64,000 nucleotides of DNA, from positions 4,339,528 through 4,403,527 of the forward strand of contig NZ_CP132359.1 of assembly GCF_030758975.1 (NCBI RefSeq), in the 5' to 3' direction. The position numbers and the translations under genes were made by a program. This document shows, piece by piece, positions 36,346 through 45,148 of this stretch. This DNA is from Bosea beijingensis. GTDB taxonomy: Bacteria; Pseudomonadota; Alphaproteobacteria; Rhizobiales; Beijerinckiaceae. Below the pieces are notes generated by a model. The model was not told where the DNA came from, made no database searches, and saw nothing but the letters and a program-made list of their open reading frames with translations. The number at the start of each line of letters is the position of its first letter. The first letter of the stretch is position 1.

Positions 36346-37221
36346 ATGAGCACGATACGCCCCCGCCGCAGCGCCCTCTATATGCCGGGCTCGAACGCCC
36401 GCGCGCTCGAAAAGGCCCGCGAGATCGCGGCCGATGTCCTGATCCTCGACCTCGAGGACGCCGTCGCGCCAGAAGCAAAAGCTGAAGCCCGCGCGCGCGT
36501 CTGCGCCGCGGTGAAGGCCGGCGGCTATGGCCGGCGCGAGCTGGTGATCCGCGTCAACGGTGTCGGCACGCCCTGGTTTGCCGACGATCTCGCCGCCGCC
36601 GCGGAAGCGAAGCCGCAGGCGATCCTGATCCCGAAGGTTTCAAGCCCGGAGACGCTGCACGAGGTCGGCAACCAGTTGAACGGCCTCTGGGCCGACCCCG
36701 CCATCGCGGTCTGGGCGATGATCGAGACACCGCTCGCCATCCTCGATGTCGAGCGCATCGCCCGCGCGGCGCTCGATTCCGTCACGCGGCTCGCCTGCTT
36801 CGTGATGGGCACCAACGATCTCGCCAAGGAAACCCGTGCCCGCTTCGTGCCCGGCCGCGCGCCGATGCTGCCCTGGCTGACCAGCGCGCTGCTCGCCGCT
36901 CGCGCCCATGGCATCGACATCCTCGACGGCGTCTATAACGACATCAAGGACGAGGCCGGTTTCCTGGCCGAATGCGAGCAGGGCCGCGATCTCGGCTTCG
37001 ACGGCCGCACGCTGATTCATCCCTCGCAGGTCGCGGTGGCCAATGCGGCCTTCGCGCCGGACGAGGCCGAGCTGGTGAAGGCTCGGGCCGTGATCGCCGC
37101 CTTCGATCTGCCGGAGAATGCCGGCAAGGGCGCGATCCAGCTCGACGGCCGCATGGTCGAGCTGCTGCACGCCGATATGGCGAGACGCACGGTCGCGCTG
37201 GCGGAAGCGATTGCCGCGTAG
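36346..37221 (+). CDS. CitE/HpcH-family CoA-ester lyase or (3S)-malyl-CoA thioesterase-like
   Basis: This 291-aa TIM-barrel protein has RRSALYMPGSNARAL at the N-terminus, DLEDAV, AMIETPLAI with the metal Glu, GTNDLAKE and FDGRTLIHPSQ. The family includes citrate lyase beta, malyl-CoA/beta-methylmalyl-CoA lyase and malyl-CoA thioesterase. Length is nearer to the thioesterase/CitE-like members than to the longer Mcl1 lyase. Closeness to mesaconyl-CoA hydratase suggests the ethylmalonyl-CoA/glyoxylate branch. ATG 36346 follows AGGAG. It diverges from the DUF429 fusion gene across 145 bp. Confidence 0.88.
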   Translation: MSTIRPRRSALYMPGSNARALEKAREIAADVLILDLEDAVAPEAKAEARARVCAAVKAGGYGRRELVIRVNGVGTPWFADDLAAAAEAKPQAILIPKVSSPETLHEVGNQLNGLWADPAIAVWAMIETPLAILDVERIARAALDSVTRLACFVMGTNDLAKETRARFVPGRAPMLPWLTSALLAARAHGIDILDGVYNDIKDEAGFLAECEQGRDLGFDGRTLIHPSQVAVANAAFAPDEAELVKARAVIAAFDLPENAGKGAIQLDGRMVELLHADMARRTVALAEAIAA

Positions 37222-37270
37222 CGCGGCGAAAGAGTAACTTATCCGTGAGGAGCCTGATACGCGCTTTGTA

Positions 37271-37891
37271 TCAACTATGGCACGCGCCCAGATACTCCCG
37301 CCCGCTCACAAAGCGATGTTTCTCGCCCTCTAGATAGTGGGCAAGCCGCTTCAAGCGATAATGGTCTCTATTGAAGGAGTAGATCGAATCGAGTCCGGCT
37401 CCAGATTCGACGAAGTTTACGAGGTCATCCGCCGACATGTCACTGCGAAAGCCTTCGTCATCGCAATAGAATGAGATTTCCACGTCATCGATGACTATCG
37501 ACGGGCTTGGGTAGCCCGCATCATCAATCAATTTAACACGGACCCGATCAATGTCGGCGATCGCAGAAACAAACGCGGAAACACGGGACTTTCCGGTTAG
37601 CCCGTCCAATGACATAACAATGTCATTGGTGACCTTGGCGGCTTGCCCCGACAAACTGCTGGCACTCTCGATCTGAAACCATTCGCAATGCGGCGGCCCC
37701 TCAAAGCTGATCGAGACTTCGAGGTGATCGCGATAGTACCAATAGTGGGGGAACGGAGCGTCACCGTCTTGGCTGCCGGCCACCTCCCACCACATCGGTG
37801 GTCCGAGTATCTTTGCCACCTCGTTCAGCGCCATACCCGGAGCCAACGGCCCCAGCCTGCCAGTCTCAAGAAACGCGACGAGAGAGGTCAT
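37271..37891 (-). CDS. Hypothetical protein of lower GC, possibly horizontally acquired
   Basis: This 206-aa soluble, acidic protein is not a family I recognise. It begins at ATG 37891 (an in-frame TTG lies two codons upstream). The N-terminal half has a compact LGPPMWWEVAG and HYWYYRDHLEVSISF, of the kind seen in orphan immunity-type proteins next to toxin genes. Base composition is near 50% GC, well below the flanking genes. No toxin gene adjoins it. It ends about 50 nt from the CoA lyase stop and lies next to ppa. Confidence 0.75.
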   Translation of the reverse strand: MTSLVAFLETGRLGPLAPGMALNEVAKILGPPMWWEVAGSQDGDAPFPHYWYYRDHLEVSISFEGPPHCEWFQIESASSLSGQAAKVTNDIVMSLDGLTGKSRVSAFVSAIADIDRVRVKLIDDAGYPSPSIVIDDVEISFYCDDEGFRSDMSADDLVNFVESGAGLDSIYSFNRDHYRLKRLAHYLEGEKHRFVSGREYLGACHS

Positions 37892-37921
37892 AATCAAGGA
37901 TCTGCCTCCAACGCGGCGACC

Positions 37922-38458
37922 TCAGCCCTTCGCAGCCTTCGCCCGCTGGATGCCCTCGACGATCAGCTTCTTGGCATGGGCGGCATCACCCCAGCCCTTG
38001 AGCTTCACCCATTTGCCGGGCTCGAGATCCTTGTAGTGCTCGAAGAAGTGCTGGATCTGGTCGAGCGTGATCTTCGGCAGGTCGGTATAGTTATGGACGT
38101 TCTCGTAGCGCTTGGTCAGCTTCGGCACCGGCACGGCGAGGATTTTCTCGTCGCCGCCGGCCTCGTCCTCCATCAGCATCACGCCGATCGGCCGCACCGC
38201 GATATAGGAGCCCGGCACCAGCGGGCGGGTATTGGCGACCAGCACATCGCAGGGATCGCCGTCTTCCGAGAGCGTATGCGGAATGAAGCCATAGTTCCCG
38301 GGATAGCGCATCGGCGTGTAGAGGAAGCGGTCGACGAAGAGCGTGCCGGCGTCCTTGTCCATCTCGTACTTGATCGGCTCGCCGCCGATCGCCACTTCGA
38401 TCAGGACATTCACTTCTTCGGGCGGGTTCTTGCCGATGGAGATGGCGTCGATGCGCAT
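37922..38458 (-). CDS. ppa: Inorganic pyrophosphatase
   Basis: This 178-aa family I pyrophosphatase hydrolyses PPi and so drives biosynthesis. The signature DGDPCDVLV and metal-binding Asp and Glu residues are present, with [10 protein letters not shown] and KYEMDKDAG before it. Start ATG 38458 gives the standard N-terminus [13 protein letters not shown]. Housekeeping gene. Confidence 0.97.
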   Translation of the reverse strand: MRIDAISIGKNPPEEVNVLIEVAIGGEPIKYEMDKDAGTLFVDRFLYTPMRYPGNYGFIPHTLSEDGDPCDVLVANTRPLVPGSYIAVRPIGVMLMEDEAGGDEKILAVPVPKLTKRYENVHNYTDLPKITLDQIQHFFEHYKDLEPGKWVKLKGWGDAAHAKKLIVEGIQRAKAAKG

Positions 38459-38610
38459 GCTGGAACCTGTCGCTTGGGAATTTCGCCGGGCCTTATGCAA
38501 GTTCGCGGCGAAAACGCCAAGTCCTTCCGTCGCGCTTGGTGACCGGACGATTTGCGCAGACGCGCCCGCGCTGCTATCCGGCGCCCCATGAACAGCCCCG
38601 AGACCAGGCC

Positions 38611-39333
38611 GTGCTGAGCCGCCTGCGCCCCGACGAAGAGCGCTATGCCCGCCGCATGGCCCGCATCGCCCGCTGGGACCGGCCGATCGAGGGTCGCGGC
38701 CAGCGCCTGCGCGCCTGGGCCAACATGCTGCTGGTCGATCACGGCATCTTTCGGCTCGCCTATCTCAACGCGCATCGCGTCACGCCGCGGCTCTGGCGCG
38801 CGGCCCAGCCGGCGCCGGGCCAGATCGCGGCCTTCGGCCGCAAGGGCGTGAAGACCATCGTCAACCTGCGTGGCGGACGCGAGCACGGCTCCTGGCCGCT
38901 GCAGAAGGAAGCCTGCGAGCGCCACGGCATCAAGCTCGTCGATTTCGTGCTGCGCTCGCGCGGCGCGCCGGATCGCGAGACCATCCTCGCCGCCAAGGCA
39001 TTTTTTGAAAGCCTCGACGAGCCGGCACTGGTGCATTGCAAGTCGGGCGCCGACCGGGCCGGGTTCTTCTCGGCGCTCTACCTGCTGGTCCATGAGGGGC
39101 GCCCGCTCGACGAGGCCATGCGCCAGCTCTCGCTGCGCTACGGCCATTTCCGCTTCGCCAAGACCGGCATCCTCGACGCCTTCTTCGAGGCCTATGGCCG
39201 CGAAGGCGAGGCGAAGGGCATCGCCTTCCTGGATTGGGTCGCGACCGTCTACGACCCCGAGCGGCTAGAGCGCGAATTCAAGCCCGGACTCTTTTCCTCA
39301 CTGGTCGCCGACAGACTGATCCGGCGCGAATAG
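38611..39333 (+). CDS. CX5R dual-specificity/tyrosine phosphatase-like protein
   Basis: This 240-aa protein has the phosphatase loop [10 protein letters not shown] (Cys-x5-Arg), a general-acid region near [11 protein letters not shown] and an N-terminal TIVNLRGG strand, as in Siw14/DSP-type phosphatases that act on inositol or pyrophosphate esters, phosphotyrosine or lipids. The GTG at 38611 ([15 protein letters not shown]) is the best start. It is convergent with the flippase-like gene, leaving only 3 bp between the two stops. Confidence 0.82.
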   Translation: MLSRLRPDEERYARRMARIARWDRPIEGRGQRLRAWANMLLVDHGIFRLAYLNAHRVTPRLWRAAQPAPGQIAAFGRKGVKTIVNLRGGREHGSWPLQKEACERHGIKLVDFVLRSRGAPDRETILAAKAFFESLDEPALVHCKSGADRAGFFSALYLLVHEGRPLDEAMRQLSLRYGHFRFAKTGILDAFFEAYGREGEAKGIAFLDWVATVYDPERLEREFKPGLFSSLVADRLIRRE

Positions 39334-39336
39334 CCC

Positions 39337-40782
39337 TCAGCGGGTAGCCCCCGAAGCAGCGAGACCATCGGATGGCGCCTCGGTGGAATCGTCGAGATGC
39401 AGCCAGATGAAGACGGTATGCGTCAGCGTCCGCAGGATCGAGATGGCGCCGATCGTCAGAAGCAGCTCCGGCGACAGGGCGCGGAACCAAGCCATTGCCG
39501 CCAGGATCGCGACCAGTGCCGCCGCATTGATCGCCACCTGCCAGAAGGGCTGGCGCGACAGCGTCGCGACTTCCTGAAGCGGCGCGAGGACGGCGATTCC
39601 GATGTAGAACGCCGCCAGCAGCGCGATGACGTCGCCGAGGTCCTGCCACTGCGTTCCGATCAGCCAGTGATCGGCCACGAGCGAAGCAACGGCGATGACG
39701 CTGAACAGGACGGTCGCGCCGATGATCAGGCCAAGCGCCATGAGCCGCGCCCAGAAGCGCCGGCGCCGGCCGGCATAGGAGCGCAGCCGGTTGAGTACGA
39801 GCGGGATCGACACGGTGGCGAACATCTGGCTCGGCATGTCCAGCAGCCGCATCGAGAGCGCGACCTGCGCCGCGAGCACGGTATTGCTGGCATAGGGCAG
39901 CGCCAGGAGCGGCGCGATCGCGAAACCATAGGCCAGAAGCGCCGACGGCAGCAGGGCCCGCGGCGCGTCCCGCCAGCGGACCGCCGCCTCGGCAAGGCTG
40001 CGCCAGGACCAGAGCGCCGGGCGGACCAGCGCAGCGATCGAATCCCGGCGCCGCCACAGGAGATAGGCCGCCGCCAGGACATGCCCGAGCGCATCGGCCA
40101 TGAACAGCGTCAGCGCCTTCGGCCCGAAGATCGCGATCAGAGCGAGCATGATCGCCGGCTGCACCATCGCCTGGACGACATTGCTGTTGCCGATGGCGCG
40201 GAAATCTCCCTCCGCCGTCGCTTCCGACCAGAGCAGGCGCAGCACCGAGCGCGCCGCCAACGACACCAGGAAGAAGAAGGCGACCGCTGGCGCGACCCAG
40301 CCGGTCGCGACAAGCCCGACCAGAACGAGGCTGGTAACGGCAAGGAAGGCCACGCCGACGGCCGCCGCGAGCCGGAAGGCGAGGCCGAGCCGGGCGCGGT
40401 CGCTGTTCTGGAAGAACACGGCTTCCAGCCGCAGCAGCGAGGCGATCGAGATGAAGTTCGCAGCCGAGGAAAAGACCGCAAAGGCAGCGAAGACGAAAGG
40501 CGGGCACAAGGCGGCCGCGATGATCAGGCCCCAGACCGAGATCAGCCGTGCCTGGATGAAGCGCAGGCCGAGCAGGAGCGCCGAGCCCAGAGCCGGAGCC
40601 CGCCTCGCCACGAACCTGCGGCCGGCCGCGATGGTCAGCCCCGGGCGTCCATGCGGCAGATGGGCCCGGTCCATGGTGACATGTGCGGCCATCGAGACCC
40701 CCATCGTCGTACCGTTGGACTGGCTCTCGCCGGCCATGTCCGCCACGCCGTCCGAAGGGTCTCGGTCGCGGGAAACGGTCAT
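39337..40782 (-). CDS. Polysaccharide/lipid flippase-like membrane protein (Wzx/MATE-like)
   Basis: This protein of about 481 aa has about 12-14 hydrophobic segments and matches the oligosaccharide-flippase fold in overall layout, with charged loops such as SEATAEGDFRAIGNSNV and PLVLNRLRSYAGRRRR. Such proteins move lipid-linked sugars across the inner membrane. The start is uncertain: ATG 40782 is chosen, but the frame is open to 40905 and other Met codons exist downstream. No glycosyltransferases adjoin it. Confidence 0.75.
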   Translation of the reverse strand: MTVSRDRDPSDGVADMAGESQSNGTTMGVSMAAHVTMDRAHLPHGRPGLTIAAGRRFVARRAPALGSALLLGLRFIQARLISVWGLIIAAALCPPFVFAAFAVFSSAANFISIASLLRLEAVFFQNSDRARLGLAFRLAAAVGVAFLAVTSLVLVGLVATGWVAPAVAFFFLVSLAARSVLRLLWSEATAEGDFRAIGNSNVVQAMVQPAIMLALIAIFGPKALTLFMADALGHVLAAAYLLWRRRDSIAALVRPALWSWRSLAEAAVRWRDAPRALLPSALLAYGFAIAPLLALPYASNTVLAAQVALSMRLLDMPSQMFATVSIPLVLNRLRSYAGRRRRFWARLMALGLIIGATVLFSVIAVASLVADHWLIGTQWQDLGDVIALLAAFYIGIAVLAPLQEVATLSRQPFWQVAINAAALVAILAAMAWFRALSPELLLTIGAISILRTLTHTVFIWLHLDDSTEAPSDGLAASGATR

Positions 40783-40922
40783 GCCCGACGGGCCTTCTGC
40801 CGCGAAGGCTGCGTCAACATGGTTAACGAATGGTGAATTTCGCTCATCGCCTTCATCGGTGGCCGCATCGCGCGGTTTCTGCCGCGCGATGCATGAACCG
40901 GACACCGTGTCGTTTTTACGAC

Positions 40923-41444
40923 TCAGGCGAATGTCGTCTTGAGCGCCTCGAACCGCGCCAGTTGATCCGGCAGCAGTTGCCGCGCGGCATCGCGCCGCAC
41001 GAAGACCTTGAACATCACCTCGCCGGCGCCGTTGAAGAACTGCACCGAGCAGGCGCGCCGGCCCTGCGCCGTCGACCGGTCGACCAGATAGATCGCGCGG
41101 CAGTTCTCGGCCTTGATATGCCCGCCGATCGGGCTATCGCCATGGATGTTGTAGTAGCCGTGGCCGAAGCTGCCGACGGGCAGCGAGCCCTCGCATTCCA
41201 GCACGATGTCGGGCGTGTGCATCAGGAACAGCACGGTGCCCCAGGTCGCCAGCTCCTTCCAGACATCCTCGAAGCGCTCGGGCGCGACGAGCTGGCGCTG
41301 CGCCTCGGGCAGGAGTTCGAGCACGGCGCGCGTCGAGACCTTGGCCTCGCGCGCGACAGCCTCGATCAGGCCTTCCGGCTTGGCGGCAAGCAGGGCGCGC
41401 GCATGCTCCATCGGATCGCGCGCGATGGTGTCGGAGGTCGTCAT
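40923..41444 (-). CDS. hutX: Heme utilisation cytosolic carrier protein HutX
   Basis: This 173-aa HutX-family protein binds heme in the cytosol and hands it to degrading enzymes. Typical features are the N-terminal helical region (ARALLAAKPEGLIEAVAREAKVS), TPDIVLECEGSLPVGSFGHGYYNIHG and GGHIKAENCRAIYLVDR. It is 10 nt downstream of the heme monooxygenase-like gene in a leftward operon divergent from hmuTUV. Confidence 0.93.
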   Translation of the reverse strand: MTTSDTIARDPMEHARALLAAKPEGLIEAVAREAKVSTRAVLELLPEAQRQLVAPERFEDVWKELATWGTVLFLMHTPDIVLECEGSLPVGSFGHGYYNIHGDSPIGGHIKAENCRAIYLVDRSTAQGRRACSVQFFNGAGEVMFKVFVRRDAARQLLPDQLARFEALKTTFA

Positions 41445-41454
41445 CGCCCGGGCC

Positions 41455-41802
41455 TCACTCGGCCGCCTGGCGGGGCAGATGCGGGTTGCTCTCGCTCAGG
41501 ACGGTCTCGAAGCCCTCGAATTCGGGATGGCCGAGATACATCGGCTTCGGGCGCGGCTGGCCGGCATTGCGATGCGATTCTCGGAACTGCTCGGACTTGG
41601 TCCAGGCCGTGAAATCCTCCTTCGATGCCCAGCTCGTATGCGAGGAATAGAGCGTGTGATCGTCCTTTTCCGGCCCCTTGAGCAGGTGGAAGGAGAGGAA
41701 GCCCGGCATCTCGTCGAGACGGGTCTTGCGCGAGGACCAGACCGTCTCGAAGGCGGCTTCCTCGCCCTTGACGACCTTGAAGCGATTCATGGCGATGAAC
41801 AT
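41455..41802 (-). CDS. Heme-degrading monooxygenase-like protein (IsdG/HmuQ, ABM family)
   Basis: This 115-aa small ferredoxin-fold monooxygenase has MFIAMNRFKVVKG, FLSFHLLKGPEKDD and TSWASKEDFTAW, the pattern of IsdG/HmuQ/HmuD heme monooxygenases. These open the porphyrin ring and free iron. The ATG at 41802 follows AGGG. Its place ahead of hutX and opposite hmuTUV supports heme breakdown after import. First gene of its operon. Confidence 0.88.
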   Translation of the reverse strand: MFIAMNRFKVVKGEEAAFETVWSSRKTRLDEMPGFLSFHLLKGPEKDDHTLYSSHTSWASKEDFTAWTKSEQFRESHRNAGQPRPKPMYLGHPEFEGFETVLSESNPHLPRQAAE

Positions 41803-42156
41803 CGGTAAACCCTGCATCTGACGCGCCGGAAATGGCGGAAACGAACGAACGAAGCCGGGCAATGGCCATCCTGATCGAGCGCCTCCGGAACGGAGGCTCG
41901 CCCCGGACATGCGCGTCACCGGAAACCGACCGCCCGACGATATCGCCTGACGAGGCCGGTTGCGCATCGGCATTGCCCTTGACCCCTTGTAGTAAAGCCT
42001 CATATCAGCGTCAATAATACTACAAAGCAGATCTTGTTTTGAATAATTAAAAACAGGATCTACCTTGTATTGAATCACTTTAAACTGCCTACGACCTTCT
42101 TGCCCGGGCGCCCCTGCCGGTAAATCCCGCCGTTTGCGCCCCAATGGAGTTGCGAT
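41803..42156. promoter_or_regulatory. 354-bp divergent control region of the heme genes
   Basis: There is no gene here; the right half is unusually AT-rich. TTGTAGTA (41987-41994) and TACTACAA (42018-42025) form a perfect inverted repeat with a 23-nt spacer. Candidate promoters overlap it: rightward TTGACC (41979-41984) with TATCAG, and leftward TTGACG (42014-42009) with TACAAG (41991-41986). A second, 33-nt palindrome lies at 42029-42061. This arrangement fits iron-responsive control of both heme operons. Confidence 0.6.
42029..42061. promoter_or_regulatory. Candidate iron-responsive operator (33-nt palindrome)
   Basis: Two 16-nt arms, AGATCTTGTTTTGAAT and ATTAAAAACAGGATCT, match at 14 of 16 positions around a central A. 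The core TTTTGAATAATTAAAAA resembles, but does not equal, the Irr box (TTTAGAA-TTCTAAA type) of rhizobia. It lies 95 bp before hmuT and downstream of the presumed promoters relative to hmuT. Confidence 0.55.
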
Positions 42157-43116
42157 ATGTCCGGCTCGCGCACCACCTCAGCGCATCGCGGCCTTCGGCA
42201 GCCGAACCGCCGCGAGCTGACGGCAGCACTAGCCTTGAGTGCCTTCGGCCTCGGTGGACTCGCGCTCTCCCCCGCCCTGCCGGGCGCAGCCCTTGCCCAG
42301 ACGCCGGACCGCATCGTCGTCGCCGGCGGCGTCATCACCGAGGTGATCTACGCGCTCGGCCTGCAGAACCGCATCGTCGGCATCGACTCGACCAGCCAGT
42401 TCCCGCCCGAAGCGCTGAAGCAGAAGGCCAATGTCGGCTATGTCCGCGCGCTCTCGGCCGAGGGCGTGCTCTCGCTGAAGCCGTCGCTGATCATGCTCAT
42501 CGATGGCGCCGGCCCGCCGGACGCGGTCTCGTTGCTCACCGAATCCGGCGTGAAGATCGCGCGCATCGCCGACGGGCTGACACCGGAAGGCGTCACCGCC
42601 AAGATCGCGGCGATCGGCGCCGCGATCGGCGCCGGGGCTCCGGCCGAACGCCTGGCAGCACAGACCAAGGCACGCTTCGACGAGCTGGCGACCCTGCGCT
42701 CCGGCATTGCGAAGAAGAAGCGCGTCCTCTTCCTGCTCTCGCTGCAGAACGGCCGCGCCATGGTCGGCGGCCGCAACAGCTCGGCCGACGGCATCATCGC
42801 GCTCGCGGGCGGCATCAATGCCGCCGACGCGATCGAAGGCTACAAGCCGATGACGGACGAGGCGATCGCCGCCGCGGCTCCCGACATGGTCCTGATGATG
42901 CGCAACAGCAGCGCCCATAACGTCACGCCGGACGAGCTCTTCGCGATGCCCGCCTTCTCCCAGGTCCCGGCCGCCAGCAACAAGCGGCTGGTGCATATGG
43001 ACGGGCTCTACCTGCTCGGCTTCGGACCGCGCACGCCGATGGCGGCCCGCGACCTGATGGCGGCGATCCATCCGGAAGCCTCGATCCCGCCGCTCAAGAC
43101 CGCAGCCGCACCGTGA
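42157..43116 (+). CDS. hmuT: Heme ABC transporter periplasmic binding protein
   Basis: This 319-aa class III binding protein carries heme through the periplasm. It has a twin-arginine-like signal region (RRELTAALALSAFG, cleavage near ALAQ) and the PF01497 fold (DRIVVAGGVITEVIYALGL at the mature start, VGYVRALSAEGVLSLKPSLI). ATG 42157 follows GGAG. Its GTGA end overlaps hmuU. Confidence 0.93.
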   Translation: MSGSRTTSAHRGLRQPNRRELTAALALSAFGLGGLALSPALPGAALAQTPDRIVVAGGVITEVIYALGLQNRIVGIDSTSQFPPEALKQKANVGYVRALSAEGVLSLKPSLIMLIDGAGPPDAVSLLTESGVKIARIADGLTPEGVTAKIAAIGAAIGAGAPAERLAAQTKARFDELATLRSGIAKKKRVLFLLSLQNGRAMVGGRNSSADGIIALAGGINAADAIEGYKPMTDEAIAAAAPDMVLMMRNSSAHNVTPDELFAMPAFSQVPAASNKRLVHMDGLYLLGFGPRTPMAARDLMAAIHPEASIPPLKTAAAP

Positions 43117-44219
43117 CCCTCGCGGCACCGTCCCCGACCATGGCCACGACAACCCTGACGACGCTGATCGCGGGCCGGCGCCGCACCGGCCTGCTCGCGG
43201 TCGTCGGGCTCACGCTCGCCTGCCTGCTCCTCACCATCGTCGCCGTCGGCCAGGGCGCGATCTCGATCGCGCCGGGCCGTGTCGCCGAGATCCTGATGGC
43301 GCGTCTCACAGGTGACACAAGCCTGCTCGAAGGACGCGACGTCCTCGTTGTCCTCAATATCCGCCTGCCGCGCGTGCTGCTCGGCCTGCTCGTCGGTGCC
43401 GGTCTCGCCGTGTCCGGCGCGCTGATGCAGGGCCTGTTCCGCAACCCGCTCGCCGATCCCGGCCTCGTCGGCGTCTCCAGCGGCGCCGGGCTTGCGGCGG
43501 CCGCCACCATCGTCCTCGGCGACCGTTTCCTCGCCGGCACGATGATGAAGCTGCCCTTCGCCGCTCTTCCGGTCGGCGCCTTCTGCGGTGGCCTGATCAC
43601 GACGCTCGCGCTTTATCTGATCGCGACGCGCGGCGGCCGGACCTCGGTCGCGACCATGTTGCTTGCCGGTGTCGCGCTCGGCGCCATGGCGGGCGCCCTC
43701 ACCGGCCTGCTCTCCTTCATCTCGGACGACCGGCAGTTGCGCGACCTGACCTTCTGGTCGCTGGGAAGCCTCGGCGGCGCGAGCTGGACGAAGCTCTCCG
43801 TGGTCGCGCCGATCATCGTGCCGCTGCTCCTGCTGATGCCGCTGCTGGCGCGCGGCCTGAACGGGCTGATGCTCGGAGAGGCCGAGGCCTATCACCTCGG
43901 CATCCCCGTCCAGCGCATCAAGGCGCTGGCGATCCTGCTGGTCGCGCTCGCGGTCGGCGCCAGCGTCGCCTCCGCGGGTATGGTCGGCTTCGTCGGCATC
44001 GTCGTACCGCACCTGATCCGTCTCTCGGTCGGCCCGGATCACCGCCTGCTGCTGCCGCTCTCGGCTCTGGGCGGCGCAATGCTGCTGGTCGGTGCCGATA
44101 TCGTCGCCCGCCTCGTCGTCGTGCCCGCGGAACTGCCGATCGGCATCGTCACCGCCACGATCGGCGCGCCCTTCTTCCTCTGGCTGCTGCTGCGCCGCAC
44201 GAGCCTGATCGATGTCTGA
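43113..44219 (+). CDS. hmuU: Heme ABC transporter permease
   Basis: This 368-aa FecCD-family permease has about nine or ten membrane helices. RLPRVLLGLLVGAGLAVSGALMQGLFRNPLADPGLVG spans (in parts) the conserved N-terminal region, and GFVGIVVPHLIRL the coupling loop to HmuV. The GTG at 43113 overlaps the hmuT stop by 4 nt; an ATG at 43140 is a weaker option. The 3' end overlaps hmuV by 8 nt. Confidence 0.94.
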   Translation: MTLAAPSPTMATTTLTTLIAGRRRTGLLAVVGLTLACLLLTIVAVGQGAISIAPGRVAEILMARLTGDTSLLEGRDVLVVLNIRLPRVLLGLLVGAGLAVSGALMQGLFRNPLADPGLVGVSSGAGLAAAATIVLGDRFLAGTMMKLPFAALPVGAFCGGLITTLALYLIATRGGRTSVATMLLAGVALGAMAGALTGLLSFISDDRQLRDLTFWSLGSLGGASWTKLSVVAPIIVPLLLLMPLLARGLNGLMLGEAEAYHLGIPVQRIKALAILLVALAVGASVASAGMVGFVGIVVPHLIRLSVGPDHRLLLPLSALGGAMLLVGADIVARLVVVPAELPIGIVTATIGAPFFLWLLLRRTSLIDV

Positions 44220-45036
44220 CGCGAACCCGATCCTCTCCGGCCACGGCGTCAGCTTCCTCGCAAGCGGGCGCAAGCTCGTCGCCGATGCCAGCCTGGAACT
44301 CAACGGCGGCACGACCACGATCCTGATCGGCCCGAACGGCGCCGGTAAATCGACCCTGCTCAAGCTCCTGACCGGCGAAACCAAGCCGGCCGGCGGCGAG
44401 ATCCGTATCGCCGGCGAGCCGCTCACGGCGGTTCCGGCCTGGCGCCTCGCCTGCCTGCGCGCGGTGATGGCCCAGCATGCCCGCCTCGTCTTTCCCTTCA
44501 GCGTCTACGAAGTCGCGAGCCTCGGCGTCGACGGCATCGGCCGGGCGCTGACGCGCCAGCGGCGCGAGACGATCGTCGCCGAGAGCCTTGCGGCAGCCGG
44601 CGTGATCGACCTCGCCGGCCGGCGCTACCAGACGCTCTCCGGCGGTGAGCAGCAGCGCGTGCAGTTCGCCCGCGTGCTCTGCCAGCTCGAGGCCGGCCGC
44701 AGCGTCGCCGAGCGGCAGGTGCTCTTCCTCGACGAGCCGATCGCCAGCCTCGACCTCTGCCACCAGCTCGCCCTGCTCGACATGGCCCGCAGCATCGCCG
44801 CGCGCGGCGTCGCGGTACTGATCGTGCTGCACGATCTCAACCTCGCGGTGACCTATGCCGATCATCTCGTGGTGATGGATCAGGGCCACATCATCGCGCA
44901 GGGGCCGCCGGCGAAAACGCTCGACGATGCCCTTCTGCGCCAGGTCTTCAAGGTCGACCTGACATTGAGCCGGGCGCCTGCTCCCGGCCTGCCCTTCCTG
45001 CTGCCGCAGCAGCACCGCGCCCGGCCGGCGGCCTGA
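44212..45036 (+). CDS. hmuV: Heme ABC transporter ATP-binding protein
   Basis: This 274-aa ATPase has Walker A GPNGAGKST, signature LSGGEQQRVQFA and Walker B VLFLDEPIASLD, with the HmuV-typical insertion QLEAGRSVAERQ before Walker B. It powers heme import through HmuU. Last gene of hmuTUV; a weak hairpin (45053-45069) follows. Confidence 0.94.
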   Translation: MSDANPILSGHGVSFLASGRKLVADASLELNGGTTTILIGPNGAGKSTLLKLLTGETKPAGGEIRIAGEPLTAVPAWRLACLRAVMAQHARLVFPFSVYEVASLGVDGIGRALTRQRRETIVAESLAAAGVIDLAGRRYQTLSGGEQQRVQFARVLCQLEAGRSVAERQVLFLDEPIASLDLCHQLALLDMARSIAARGVAVLIVLHDLNLAVTYADHLVVMDQGHIIAQGPPAKTLDDALLRQVFKVDLTLSRAPAPGLPFLLPQQHRARPAA

Positions 45037-45052
45037 GAAGCTGATTCACCGG

Positions 45053-45069
45053 CGATTCATCCTGAATCG
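45053..45069 (+). terminator. Weak hairpin after hmuV
   Basis: CGATTCA (45053-45059), TCC loop, TGAATCG (45063-45069) is a perfect 7-bp inverted repeat 16 nt after the hmuV stop. No T-run follows, so termination would be weak; it could instead be a regulatory site for the L,D-transpeptidase gene. Confidence 0.35.
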
Positions 45070-45148
45070 TCGCTTCACCATATCGCTCAACCCGCACTTC
45101 ACGGCTGCGGCACCAGAACTCTCGCAGTTTCGAGCGGGAGTTCCGGAC

